Below are positions 36,329 to 48,000 of a stretch of 64,000 nucleotides of DNA, piece by piece. The stretch is from Xiphias gladius (Eukaryota; Chordata; Actinopteri; Istiophoriformes; Xiphiidae). The stretch covers positions 28,072,005 through 28,136,004 of the forward strand of contig NC_053414.1 of NCBI RefSeq assembly GCF_016859285.1. Reading direction: 5' to 3'. The notes beneath the pieces were generated by a model. It was not told the origin of the DNA, searched no databases, and worked only from the letters and a program-made list of their open reading frames with translations. Position 1 is the stretch's first letter. Each line of letters opens with the position of its first letter. A program made the translations under genes and the position numbers.

Positions 36329-37979
36329 ATGGAGACCCAGGTGGACGAGGATGATGAGACATTCACTAGCATCTCTCTGGCAGACGACACAGGTAAAAAG
36401 GACTATTCCGTTGTTTGTTAAACTGTTTTTCACAGTTAGACCTTTGTGCCCTTCACTTTTCATGTGCACCCAGTAAAAAGCAATGTTTTCTTGCTGTTTG
36501 GATCCAGCTTCATTTAACCAGGAACTTAATGTAGAGGTTTCACCAGTCGGACTATTGTTCATACTTAACGTGTTAGATTAGATCTCTTACGACCAAGGCA
36601 GGGACTTTTTACACTTCTAAATCCCTCCTGGCAAATGCTTCTAAGATTATTTTAAATGTGCATTCCTATATTATATATAGGGAAACGTCAGTGTGATCTA
36701 TAGACAGACTTATTGCTTATCAAGGGGACAAGCTCTTCAGGTGTAAAGTGACCATTGGTTTAGACTGTAAAAATATGTACAGGTGTAATCAAGCTCATTA
36801 TGTCATTATATACATATCTTTTCTGTTGTCAGTGACAGTACACATGACAGACAGTTAAAGCAGCTGCTAAAAGTATGTGACTGAACAAAGGGCAACGAGG
36901 CAGAAACAAACAGCTTGTAAAGCAGAGCGGTTATGTGGGTGAGTTCTGCTGTGACAGGGCAGAGGTGCGGCTCCTTACAAATCTGCATTGCTTTGTTTTG
37001 GGGCCTTCACTGCATGTCCAGTAGAGTAATTGTCCCTTAACTAAATGTGTTTATGAGGACGAAGAGCATTTAACTAAAAAGTTGTGACTGCAACAGAATC
37101 TAATTTCCAAGAATACGCACCATGCGAGCACAATATGGGATAATGCAGGTGTTAAGACTAGATTTTGAGACTGGGTCTGGTACAAGAGGGGGCCAGAAGA
37201 TTAGGTGATATGGCAAAACCCAAGTTAGATGCAATTATACTTCAGTGGTTCAAAGATACCCCAGCAAATGTGCAGTTATTTATTATGATCAGAAACCAAA
37301 CAGCACAGTGGATCTGGGGCCCCTTAGGGTCTGGGGCCCTGGGGAAGCCCGGTTGGTGATCTAGCCATGATCTTAACAACCAGATCGGGGTTGTCCTATT
37401 GAAGCCTGTTGAAGCCATATATTGTTGTTACCTACTTTTTTGCATTCTCCAGAGCCTCCAGTCTGTTAGAACCACAGGAGACAACACTAGGGGCTAAACT
37501 TTGTTTTGCAAAGGCTCCACAGGCTTTAGCTTGGGACACAAATCATGTAGCCTGTACAAAACACGATTGAGAGCCTTACTTGGTCTGGGACGACCAGTAG
37601 CTTTAGATCGGTAATGTCGTGTTGCTGACATTCCTGAGTAAGTTCCCTGACGTTAATCATTCTTCTCCATTTGTGCTAATGTTACATTAACCTATATTTT
37701 AGCATTTATCACTGCAAAGAAAAATCCCCAAGCTTGTGTTTTCCCCTCACACATCTCCTCTGCAGACTCTCAGATCTTGACTTGTTGACCGACTTCAGCT
37801 TAGATTTCTCATGTGTTCACTCGCAGCTGAGAGGCTGAGGAAAAAAAAGATGGAGGCAGAATAGACATGGAAATCTATTGGCCTGAAGCAGCAGTGTCCC
37901 CGGGGTTTGGTTTGGCTTGCAAGCAGCAGAGTATGGACTCCTCAGAGCGAGCACAGACGGTGCAGAGGCTGCAAGGATA

Positions 37980-38021
<42 letters not shown>

Positions 38022-41000
38022 ATATATTAATGCTCACACCGGCCAGCAAACACTCCATGCATTCATACAGACGGAACAAACACAGACGCACAGAAAGGTC
38101 TGGTGGGCCTGACATTGTTGGTCAGGTTTTCATTGCCAACTGCTGCTATGACTGTCTGCGTATGTGTTTGATTACCAGGGGGGGAAGCCTGAACGCCTGA
38201 GCATCTGTTAGGACTGCAGCAAGTGTGTGTCTGTGTGAGGTGTGTGTGTGTGTGTGTGTGTTCAGTAGTTGCTCCCCCTGTCGGTCAGTGTGGTCACGTA
38301 CACACAAGCGAGGTCGTGATGACGGTGTTGACGACGCACGGCTAACACCAACACCATCGCCGCCGCCACCACCACCACAGAGCCTCCGGTCTGTTTACGG
38401 GGTACATTTCTTGCCTTAGGTGACTCTGGGCGGGTTAGTTGTTTTGCTGTTGTATGCACCAGAAAATCCCAGACAGCTTTTTTTTTTTTTTGCAATGACA
38501 TTCGAAATGTAAGCTAGCTGGGAGCAGCAGCTAGCTCGTAGCCGTTAGCGGGTCTCCGGCCGATGTCCGGTGACGCTTCATAAATTGTGTTAGTCAGGAG
38601 GTCGTTTCTAAATATGCGACTAAGTAGACTAGGTAGTTTTTGTTTCCTCTGGCGAGACACCGACCTCGCATTCGGTGTAGCTAGCGGCAGAGCAGGCTTA
38701 AGTAGCTAGTGTACGCGCGTCCATTATCGGACACCTCCGCTTGCGATCCGCTTTCGCCCGTTTTGGTCACAGAAGGTTTGCTGACAGACGCCTCACCTAT
38801 TAACCCGTGGGCTTGTATTACACGTGACGGTGTATCTGCACGTTTAGTAGCGATGCCCGCGCATTTCTGGGGTATAATATGGAGTCCGCTTAGTTTACAG
38901 ATATCTGAGTTGGGGGGGGGGGGGGTCTGCCAAGCTGGGATGGTGAAGGACCAGCAGTCCACCGAGATGACCCATCCTCGAGAAAGACGAACAAGAGGGA
39001 CCAGGGTAAAAGTAGCTGCTAACCGCTAACGAGGTGCTTTTCCGATATTACAGTGGATGGGAGTTTTAATGTGCTGGATTAATGTGGATTTTTCCGGAAC
39101 GAACGACTGTATATACTGTACTTAGGGTTGGTCTCTCGTTTATTTGTGGCTGTAGTGGCAGAATATACACGAAATTGTCGGAAAGTAGACAAAAACAGTG
39201 AGGTCTGCCCGGATCTAAAGAAGTGTTTGTCTCACCACAGGCTTTTCAGTGCTACTTCGGCGGGTCAGCATTAGGCAGCCTCACCCCACAGCCTGGGTCT
39301 GGTGGATCCACCCTGCTCTTGTCAGCCACCGCCGAAACTCTGTGTACGCATCTATTACATTAAGCTGCAGGTCTTAAGAGGCTTTATGACACCGACTGAC
39401 CGTTAACATAACAGGAATCAGGGGAGGCATGTAGCATTTTAGGTATAACATGGTCGCATAACAAATCCAATCCCGGCAGAAGTATTCTGGCGAATATTTC
39501 GGTTCAGTATATGCCCTGATCCTCGGCCCGAGTCCGCCCCACATACAGGATGACTGTCAGATGCTACTTCCACATTTGGACCAATTCTGGGGCGCACACA
39601 GAGAGTCTTGCGAGGGGGCAACAGCTAGAATCAGCCCAGATGTGGGAGTATATGGGCCAGACGCAGTCCAAGAAGCCAGGAGTATATTGGGCCAGAAGCT
39701 TTCCCTGGAACAAATGTTGCAGTCTGACGATGTTTAGTGATTCTGCTTACAACGAACAACAGAGCAACTCTGCTAACAGAGTGAAAAAATGTGCTATTTC
39801 TTACAAGACATGTCATGTACATTGTTTTGGCCATCACAAGACAACATCTGCCAGGATCTGAGTGGTTTACCACCTTGACTAAACAAACATTCCTGGGGAA
39901 ATCCTGAAGACCTAATATTTGCATCTCCTTTAATAACTTCTACTCGTTAGTGGTTTAGCTGCTTTATGGAGCTTTTTTTTTTTTTTACAGTGGACGGTGA
40001 ATCTGCAGTCCTGTATACTATACAAGAGAACGAGTTTTCCATCATGAACTGCGACATAGACGGTATGTCTGCTTACGTTTAACTGTACAAATCAGTTTGT
40101 GTCTGAAAGTTGCATCACGAAATAATCATGAGATTGGAGCATTGTAATTGTGTTTAAATAGCATCACTGTTTGTGTCCATTTTAGGAGACATGGAGAACC
40201 AGGTGGAGTTGGAGGAGAAGACAAGGTTAATAAATCAAGTTTTGGAGCTTCAGCACACATTGGAAGGTAAAACACATAAATCACTCTGTATTTCACTGTG
40301 TCTTCCATGGGGAGGGAGATTGCCCCCATGGTTAGTAAAAGGTTTGTGAAGGCTTCAGAATTCTAAAACAGAGCCCGCGTGTTGTCATTTGACAGTATGA
40401 GGCTCTTAAAGTCTGTACTTGGATGATAGAATTTGCAGCAAGAAACTCAAATGTGACCAAAAGCCTTTTCACTCCTTGTGTGTTCGTCCTTGTTCTGCAT
40501 TCTAATACAAACCAGATCGAAAGACGACCCGTAACACTTAACTTGCTCTCTTCACTAAAGCAAATCTGTCTTTCAATGCTCTTTTCAACATTGATTTTTT
40601 TAAACACTAGATGCTTCTGTTTGCTGCTGCTCTTTTCTTTGTTTCTCCTCATCTCGGCCACTCTGCTGTCTTGATATAGACATAGATGTAGCATCTTCCC
40701 TTTCTGTTTTGCGCCCACTCTAGCTTTCCTTCACACACCGGAATACCACATAGATAAACACAGGGTTTTGTCCAGTGCATGACAGATTATTGTCAGCACA
40801 AGTGACGATAGCTAGCGACACGAATGTCACAGAAATCTTTATCAGATAGAAAGCAGTCAAGTCTGTAGCCGAGTTTGGGTTTCAGGTGTATCCGGATAAC
40901 TACATGCATGTACATTTTTCTCACAACATTTAACATTTATTTAAGATTTAGTGGTTTGAGGAGAAAACATCAGTGTGCTAGTGGCTATTTACTCACTTCA

Positions 41001-41833
41001 TTTCCTTCTGCAGAGCTTATGTGGTTGTTAGTGAACTCAGGAACACTTATCACCTTCCCAAAGTCTCTTTAAAGATTTAGCAGCCACATTTATTGTTGAA
41101 TTAGCCAGTGAGGTAAAAGCTTCTAAAATGCGGATTAAACCCTAAGGGTTTCGGCATGCTCCATCAGAACTGCTTGTCAGATGGTCGAGTAGCTTCGGAA
41201 ACCCCCTCTCCCCGCACACTTTTGTGACAAAGAAGCACCAAATCCTCACATTTGAGAGGGTGTGACCAGAGAATTGGTTTGGCATATTTGTGTGAAAAAT
41301 AACTAAAACAATGAATCGATCATCAATCGTGGATTTACTATTCAATTAATGAAGTAAGTGCTGCAGCTCTAGTTTGAACTTCTCTCTAGCTTTTTTTTTA
41401 AAAAGTCATAATCGAGCACAACACTATGAATGCCCTCCAGGAGAGTCTGTCTGAAAACGTGTGCCTTCATCCCCATATTTGAACAATATTGCGTCTCTCC
41501 TTTCTCTGACAGCCGACTTTTACTCCACCTTCAAGTGTGGCTGTCTGAAGTTGTCAGACATCACGTCATATGAACTACTACTTTTTTCTAGCATAGTCTG
41601 ACCCTAACACAGGGCAAGTGGATATCACTGAATTTATTTGACAGTGATGAAATCTGCATTTCAGTTTCCCATTCTTTATTTCTGTTCCAGATCTGTCAGC
41701 GCGAGTCGATGCCGTCAAGGAGGAGAACCTGAAGTTAAAGTCGGAGAACCAGGTCCTCGGTCAGTACATCGAGAACCTCATGTCGGCCTCCAGTGTCTTC
41801 CAGACCACTGACACTAAGAGCAAACGGAAGTGA
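36329..41833 (+). CDS. SCOC: Short coiled-coil protein, long isoform (4 exons)
   Basis: SCOC is a small coiled-coil protein of the Golgi that binds ARL1-type GTPases and takes part in autophagy control. Coding exons are 36,329-36,392, 39,991-40,062, 40,186-40,266 and 41,691-41,833; they join in phase to 119 codons plus stop, all with GT-AG borders. The first exon reads [20 protein letters not shown], close to the alternative human N-terminus with its FTNISLADD stretch. Exons 3-4 give the near-invariant coiled coil: [20 protein letters not shown], then [20 protein letters not shown], then [15 protein letters not shown], ending DTKSKRK. The first-exon frame is also open upstream of the ATG back to a TGA but has no other ATG. 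Expression of this isoform is inferred only from phase and similarity. Confidence 0.88.
38260..39005 (+). promoter_or_regulatory. SCOC: CpG-rich SCOC promoter with candidate noncoding first exon
   Basis: CpG-rich sequence, unlike the flanks, runs from about 38,270 to 39,000 and includes a CCGCCGCCACC repeat at about 38,358 and a 14-G run at 38,912-38,925. A good donor, CCAGG|GTAAAA, ends a candidate first exon at 39,005. Spliced to 39,991, it adds an upstream reading frame whose TGA (40,045-40,047) overlaps the short-isoform ATG. The transcription start is not visible. Confidence 0.65.
40044..41833 (+). CDS. SCOC: Short coiled-coil protein, short isoform (3 coding exons)
   Basis: Starting at the ATG inside the second shared exon gives 80 residues, beginning [20 protein letters not shown], which matches the usual short SCOC form (about 82 residues in human, starting MMNADMDAVDAENQ). 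Coding parts are 40,044-40,062, 40,186-40,266 and 41,691-41,833. Nearly the whole protein is the coiled coil with leucine and isoleucine heptads, followed by a basic KSKRK end. Transcripts from the CpG-rich promoter at about 38.3-39.0 kb probably encode this form. Confidence 0.93.
41222..41370. mobile_element. Truncated copy of the 1444-type repeat in SCOC intron 3
   Basis: The segment has GACAAAGAAGCACC, AAATCCTCACATTTGAGAG, TTGGTTTGGCATATTTG and the terminal TGCTGCAGCTCT of the teleost repeat described at 1444-1776. Only the right half is recognisable. Confidence 0.6.
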
Positions 41834-43485
41834 GCTACCCTCGGGAAAAAACGGAGATCCCCAGGTCAGCATTTGTGAGAGGAAGCCCACTGTGAAGACA
41901 TTGAGAGGGGTTTTTTTTTCTCCCCAAACCTTGATGTTTTCTGCAAGCATCTGAGCTCTCTTACCTCAGTCAAAACTAACAATTTAATAATTAGAAACAT
42001 AAACTGACTTTTTCACCCATCCAGTTGGCTCAGAAATAGATACATTTCATGTTAGTCTGGCCCAGGTCTGTTTAGCAGCAGCTTCCTCTCCACACTACAG
42101 ATGAGGTAGACTTCACCCTTTAACCACTGACACAAAAACACAACCAGAGCATGTGTATGAAGTTGGTTGAGGGTCATGTGTACCTTGAGTTTCTTCTTAA
42201 TGCTTTCTATCAAAGTAGTGTCTGTAAAATAATTCTTAGCTATGTTTTGCCTGCTTGATTTTTTTGTTTGAGGACAATTCTGACTTTTCTGTGGTTTTCC
42301 TGACTTTCTGACAGTGTTCCTGCCTCAACTGATTTGTAAATGGGCTAAAACTAGCCATAAACCTTACAAATACTGTTTGACCAAGAACCTGATTTTCCAC
42401 ACTGATTTACTTTCTTATTTATTTTTTTGTAAAGTATTTTCTACGTCAGCTGGATCTGAGTTTTTGGTAGTTCTTGGATGTCATCTTGTCTGTATAAAGC
42501 ATGACTGTATTCCTCCTTTCCCTCCAAAACTGGACAGTATTACTGAAAATGATAAATATATTTAGACGGCATGTGTGAGTAATACATCTCTTAAATGATT
42601 TTTTTTTTTTTTTTTTTTTTTTGAACAGTTTAGCATATCTTATGAAATGCCATTAAATTAGTCACTGAATTGCAGACTTGAGAGCTACTGAGAACTTCTT
42701 AACGATAGTAGGTGGCTGGTAGATACATTCAGGTACCATGGAGAGCTCTGCAACAATATAAGTAAAAGCACAGAGAAACTAAAAGTTGTGTGAACAATCA
42801 CTCCATAAAAGTGTAGGTCTTAACCAACATCAGTGATGTTTTTATCGTAAGTGGGTGAGTTTTAAATCACTGACACAAGACTTTCTTTATGTCCTTAAAA
42901 GTATTTGCAAGCCTTTAAATTTATCTGGTCATAAATGACTGTAATGCAGCACTGACAGAGGGGGCGGGTGCTTTCCCCTTTAACCGCAAAAACAAAAGCT
43001 GTAAAGACGCCTTGAGTGATATTGATCCACTCATTCGGGCCTGGAAAAGACGCTGATGTCCTGATTTTACAGCAGAGTGGAGGATGTGTCCTAAGAGCTC
43101 TGCTGCCTCAGATAAAAACATTAAAAAGGGATAAGTGCATGAAGATGTAATTACATGATTTCAACAATTTTTTATTACCTTTAAACTGAAGTATCCGGCG
43201 CAGTAGTTCTGGAAAGCAGTAATTCATGTGTAAACATCAAGTGACTTCGGTGCTGTTTAAAAAAGGGAAGAACTGGTAGTTACAGGAGGCTTTAAACACT
43301 GTATATGCGGTCATCTATTGGTTATTTTGATATTTTTAAACAGTTGTACAGTAGTATTTCATTAATTTCTGACATGCTAAACATGCCCTACCAACACACA
43401 CCCTGCTACCAACTTGTATTGTATGTAGACTCACTGTAACTTTGCCTTTAAACATTTGTTTAATAAAAACCTAAGATCACGTCAT
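41834..43485 (+). other. SCOC: SCOC 3' UTR with poly(A) signal
   Basis: No coding sequence follows the SCOC stop. The first convincing poly(A) signal is AATAAA at 43,462-43,467, in a GTTTAATAAAAAC context and followed within 30 bases by GT-rich sequence, which would give a 3' UTR of about 1.65 kb. A poly(T) run lies at 42,600-42,622. Use of earlier variant signals cannot be excluded. Confidence 0.6.
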
Positions 43486-44039
43486 TGTCCAGGTCTTTGT
43501 CACCTACATAATCACATTGTGGATCAATAGAAAACCAAATCACCCCCAAAGAGAAAATTCTACACAAAATGTGAAGAAATTTTACACATTTGATCAGACT
43601 TATTACCAACCTTTTTCTTTTGTATTAAATAGTTTTATTTTCAAGAGCAATGTACAATTTGCAAACAAATGTAAACAGGGATATCTGCCAGCATCTGGCA
43701 AGAATGAACTACAAAAGCTCAACACAATAATATAAAACAAATAAATTAGCATCAACGTCCTCCCCAGGCAACGATCTAGATCTGAACTCCAGCTAATCTA
43801 GATATCATGGGAAAGCACTGCAGTGTGCTGACTGAATGAGATGTGTTTTATATCCAGCTGTTTGCTGCAGAAACCCACATGTATTTTTGACAACATATGG
43901 CCAAGGAATTCAAAATTATCTATTTTTGCTGCAAGCTCTGACAATGTCAGTTTTCTTAAAAAACATTTCAAACAAGCCTAAGCTCAGAATAAGCTCATCA
44001 GTGGTATATCATATTTAAGAAAACCTCAAGTCACTCAAA

Positions 44040-45011
44040 ACACTGCATTAATAAATCTTTATTCATACTGGCTTAAAACAAATTTTAAACAAAACCAATA
44101 AATAGAGTTATCAGTGCTAATCCTCAGTTCTTAAATTGCTATAACTTAGTAAAAAACACACTTAAAAGTAACTGAAGCTCCTGACAAACTAGCTAAAATC
44201 TAAACAGAACATCCATTTTTAAACGAGGTAATCTTTTAAACCTAAGCTGAGGTGACTTTTCACTGAAATGCTCTGACACTGCAGTAACATCTCAAACAGC
44301 CTTTCCTCACAGCCTGGCATCATCTCCTCCCGAACTGTTCTCAAATCCCGAACAAGTTCAAACAACGAAGGAACCTTTGTCAAACTGTGTCCTCGCACAA
44401 GTTCCTTAAAACAAAGGACACAAGAATAAAGTCTAACTTCTGAGATGTAGCCCCTATGATATGCTGTAAAATGGTACAAACAACCGGAGTCGACAGCAGT
44501 GAAGACGCTCCGTGCTGGCCTTCACTCTCAGAGGAGATAGACTGGTACATCTATGATGGCGTATAGTCAGAGAGACGACTGACAGCAGAGACGGGCTGAA
44601 CGGGAACAGAGGTGAGAGAGGTGGGGGTTTTTAGCCTGACGGGCATTTTGACAGCAATGGCTTATACAGGTGGAGAAGGATGAGGAAAGTGTGGAAGCTC
44701 AGGAGGGAGGAGGGAAAACAGCTAAATGCACAACATCTCCACAGAATTCATCTGATAGTTGATTGAGCAGACAGGAAGAGGAGAGACGGGATAAGGGGTG
44801 ATACAGGATGTGGTCTGGGAGACTGCAGACCTGTGATGGGTGTAGCCGAGGGATGGAGAAGACGTAGATGGGGCAGCCAGGGTGATTGCAGGCTACCAGG
44901 TGGTTTGGAGGAATTACATGCTGCCCTGCTCAAATAGGTGGGGAGCAGCAGCAGATATGGCCCTTCCACCTCCTCCCCAGCATGGAGACAGTAGGCGTTG
45001 GGTTCACCTCT
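44040..45011 (-). other. CLGN: CLGN 3' UTR with poly(A) signal
   Basis: Downstream of the CLGN stop (minus strand) the sequence is noncoding. A minus-strand AATAAA (plus-strand TTTATT at 44,058-44,063) would end a 3' UTR of about 0.95 kb. The section near 44,700-44,900 is purine-rich on the plus strand. The exact end is inferred. Confidence 0.55.
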
Positions 45012-48000
45012 TCAGTCTTTCCGTACCCTCCTCTTTCTCACAGCTTGTTTGTGGCTCTCTGCACCGACATCTCCTCCCTCCTTCGGCTGAGGGCCAGAAT
45101 TCGAGCAAAATAAAGAGCAGGAAAAAAGCCAAATTTAATGGATAAGACATAAACATCACTCTTGCATTTGCCATCAAAGTTAATAGATTATTAACAAAAG
45201 TGTAGCGTAAGTTCCAATTGTATCAACTGAAATGTCATCAAGTCAAGTTTCATTAAAAAAAAAAAAAAACCCCTACTTTTTAGATGTCAAGTAAAGTGAA
45301 CTGCATCAACAGTCTTTTAAGTGCAGCCACTGAAAATGAAAACAAGAGCTGCCAGACTCCCTGACTGTGCACATTTCTCACTGGGACAAGGATACACCAC
45401 AGTGTCAGAGACAGGAAGTAGTCTAAACAGCAGGGAGGTGAGTGAATGATCGTGTGCATGAGAGACAGGCTAACCCCAAGTGTGACAATAACAATGAATT
45501 CATAAATTTAATGTAACACTTGTCCATAAGGTACTACTGAAGACATTTTAGACCTCTTGAACAGAACATATTCATTAAACCTGCATTAATTATTAAAGGT
45601 CAAATTTGTTTTTATGAGTGGGTCCCTGTTTTGTTTGTCTCGTGCACATGGATGATGCGATACACATTCCTGCCAATGGTATCACCCTATTCCACTGATC
45701 TAAATAATTCTGGATTTAAAATACATAAAACACTGATTGACAACGGATTGATTTTTCAGCTGCTTGGGGGCAGTGGAAATAAGTTTTTGAACACAACACT
45801 GGCATTTTAACACATTTTAAGTTGACAGTGAACTTGTTAGGAAACAGTTGCCTCTCTCTTTTGGTCTCTACCAACTCCTAAAAAATATCTGGCTCTTTAG
45901 CTGCCAAATGTTCCACAACGTTGTCTTTCTGCTGTTTGGTGCTGAGCTGTAGTGTACGGAGGAGTTTTAGAGCTTTTTTGCTGAAAATAGCAGCCTGCTG
46001 CTGCAGGACGCCGGTGAGTATGATTCGTAACAGAAAAGTTGCAGCCACAAAACAAAACAATGAGTTAAAGTTCTGTAAAGTTGAGGGGAATTGCAATGAT
46101 CACTCTTAATTGATTATAGCTACTTTAAAATGTTAGTTTTAAGAAGGTGAATTGTATTATGGTTAATATGAAATAAGAAGCAGTAAAACATTTCAAGGGC
46201 CTGCAGAGACCCTGCAAGTTTAACCCTGCCATAAAGCTGACGGTATTTTTAAGCTTCTTGTACCAGGAAACATAAAGCAAGCACATAAATCATGATAAGC
46301 TGTGACCTCTGTGGCCTTGGGAAACTCCATACAAAAACGTGATATTCTAGCCCTGAGCTCAGAACCCAAGACATCAGCATGAGTAAAACTGCCACGCTAC
46401 CATGTGTGTTAGAACAAGTGCGGCTGCCAATTCACACTTTTGGGACAACACAGACACACTCAGACAGATGGAGTGACTCATCATAGCTGCTGTCGGATAT
46501 TGCGGTGAAAAATAATACTGTATATTGTTGTGAAAACATGTTCCATACATTTCACATTGTTATTTTGGAGGCGCTAAAGCATCGCATATTATCCTGAGCC
46601 AGATGAATACTGGATAATGTGTAAAGTGAATTGAAGAGAAAGTAGGTGGTGAAATCTGGGGACCTGGTTCCAGGTATTCATTCCCAGAGTGCACAGGAAC
46701 CTCCGATTACTTTACTAACACCTTCAGCTCATGCTGCTGTGCAAGGAACAACAACTCAAAGCAACACCAACCTCGTCTTCTAATGTTCTCTCTGGAGCTT
46801 TGCTTTCCTCTTCTCCTTCCTCCTCCTCTTCCTCTTCTTCATCATCCCCCTCTAGATTGTCGCCTCCTGCATCGGCACCATCCTCCTCGTCCTCCTCCTT
46901 GGCATCTTCTGTTGCTTTAGATGAGAGTAAAGGTCATGACAATGAGGATCAAGAATTACGATCTAGATCTATGTAACAGTAAAAGTACAATAATGTGGAC
47001 AATAAAGCACCAGCAGAGACCGTCTGACCTGCAGCTGCTGCTCCCTCTGTAGCCTCAGCTGCTTTGTCTTCCTCATCTGCCGCTGCCTCCACTTCTTCCT
47101 CCTCTTCCTCCTCCTCCTCCTCCTCCTCCTCTTCTACATCAGCCTGGGGCACATCCACCTTCTTGTACACGTAGTCATCTTCTGATTTCTGGGACAGAGA
47201 GAGAAGGTTTGGAGGTATTTCTGTTGAACTTCTGCATAAAACAAGTATATAATCAGAAAAATACAATAAACAAATTAAACAGCAGGTTCATAGTACCTTT
47301 GGCCAGCAGAAGAGCACAGCCAGTCCTATGGGTAGGCCTACTGTCAGTATGTAGATCACCCAGAGCCATGGTCGTTCCTCTGCTGCCATCATCAGCTGAG
47401 CAAAAATCCCCGGCTGTTGGGACGAGCGGTGAGGAGAGACGAGAGACCGGAGAGCAAAGGTAGTGAGCATTTATGTGACTGACAGCCTTGTGGTAAATTA
47501 TATGCACATAGTGGGAACATACGTATGTGTAAAGGTGCTGTGCTATGTTCCTGTTGCCCTTACAGATCATCACACTGACCTCGTTAGCGCTGGCCACCAG
47601 TTTCTTCAGCCCCCAGCTGTCAGAGGCCCAGCGGTCAGCCACCTCCTTGTGAGAGGTGATAATGAAGTTGTCAAAGTAGATATCCGAGGTCATGGACCAC
47701 AACTCCAAGCCCAGAGCCTTGAAAGGTGACATCCTGAACGGCTGCAGGTCCTCAAAATAGTCCGGGTTATCGATCTTACGTGGCTTCCAGACTCCCTTTG
47801 GAGAAGACAAAGAATGTGAAGGAAACAATTAGAAGAAAAAGACCACGAGGTGTTTTCAACTGCAGCACAAACAGACAGCATGTGTGTTTTTATATAACAC
47901 AGCAGGCAAACAGTGTATTCACCGAGCGCTACACATGATTATTCATGTTTTAAAAAACAAAAAAAAGGGACTGATCAGTTATCAGTCTGGAACCATACAG

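Noticed and set aside
46731-46771. CLGN ending by read-through past the GTTGGT donor (stop after SSMS)
   Set aside because: Splicing to 45,086 restores the conserved VRKRRVRKD tail in phase, so read-through is less likely.
47253-47828. 191-codon minus-strand frame at the CLGN locus taken as one exon
   Set aside because: It joins one true exon (47,580-47,795) to intron sequence. The GTCAG donor after the codons for SANE, and the next exon (47,297-47,413) in another position, show it is spliced.
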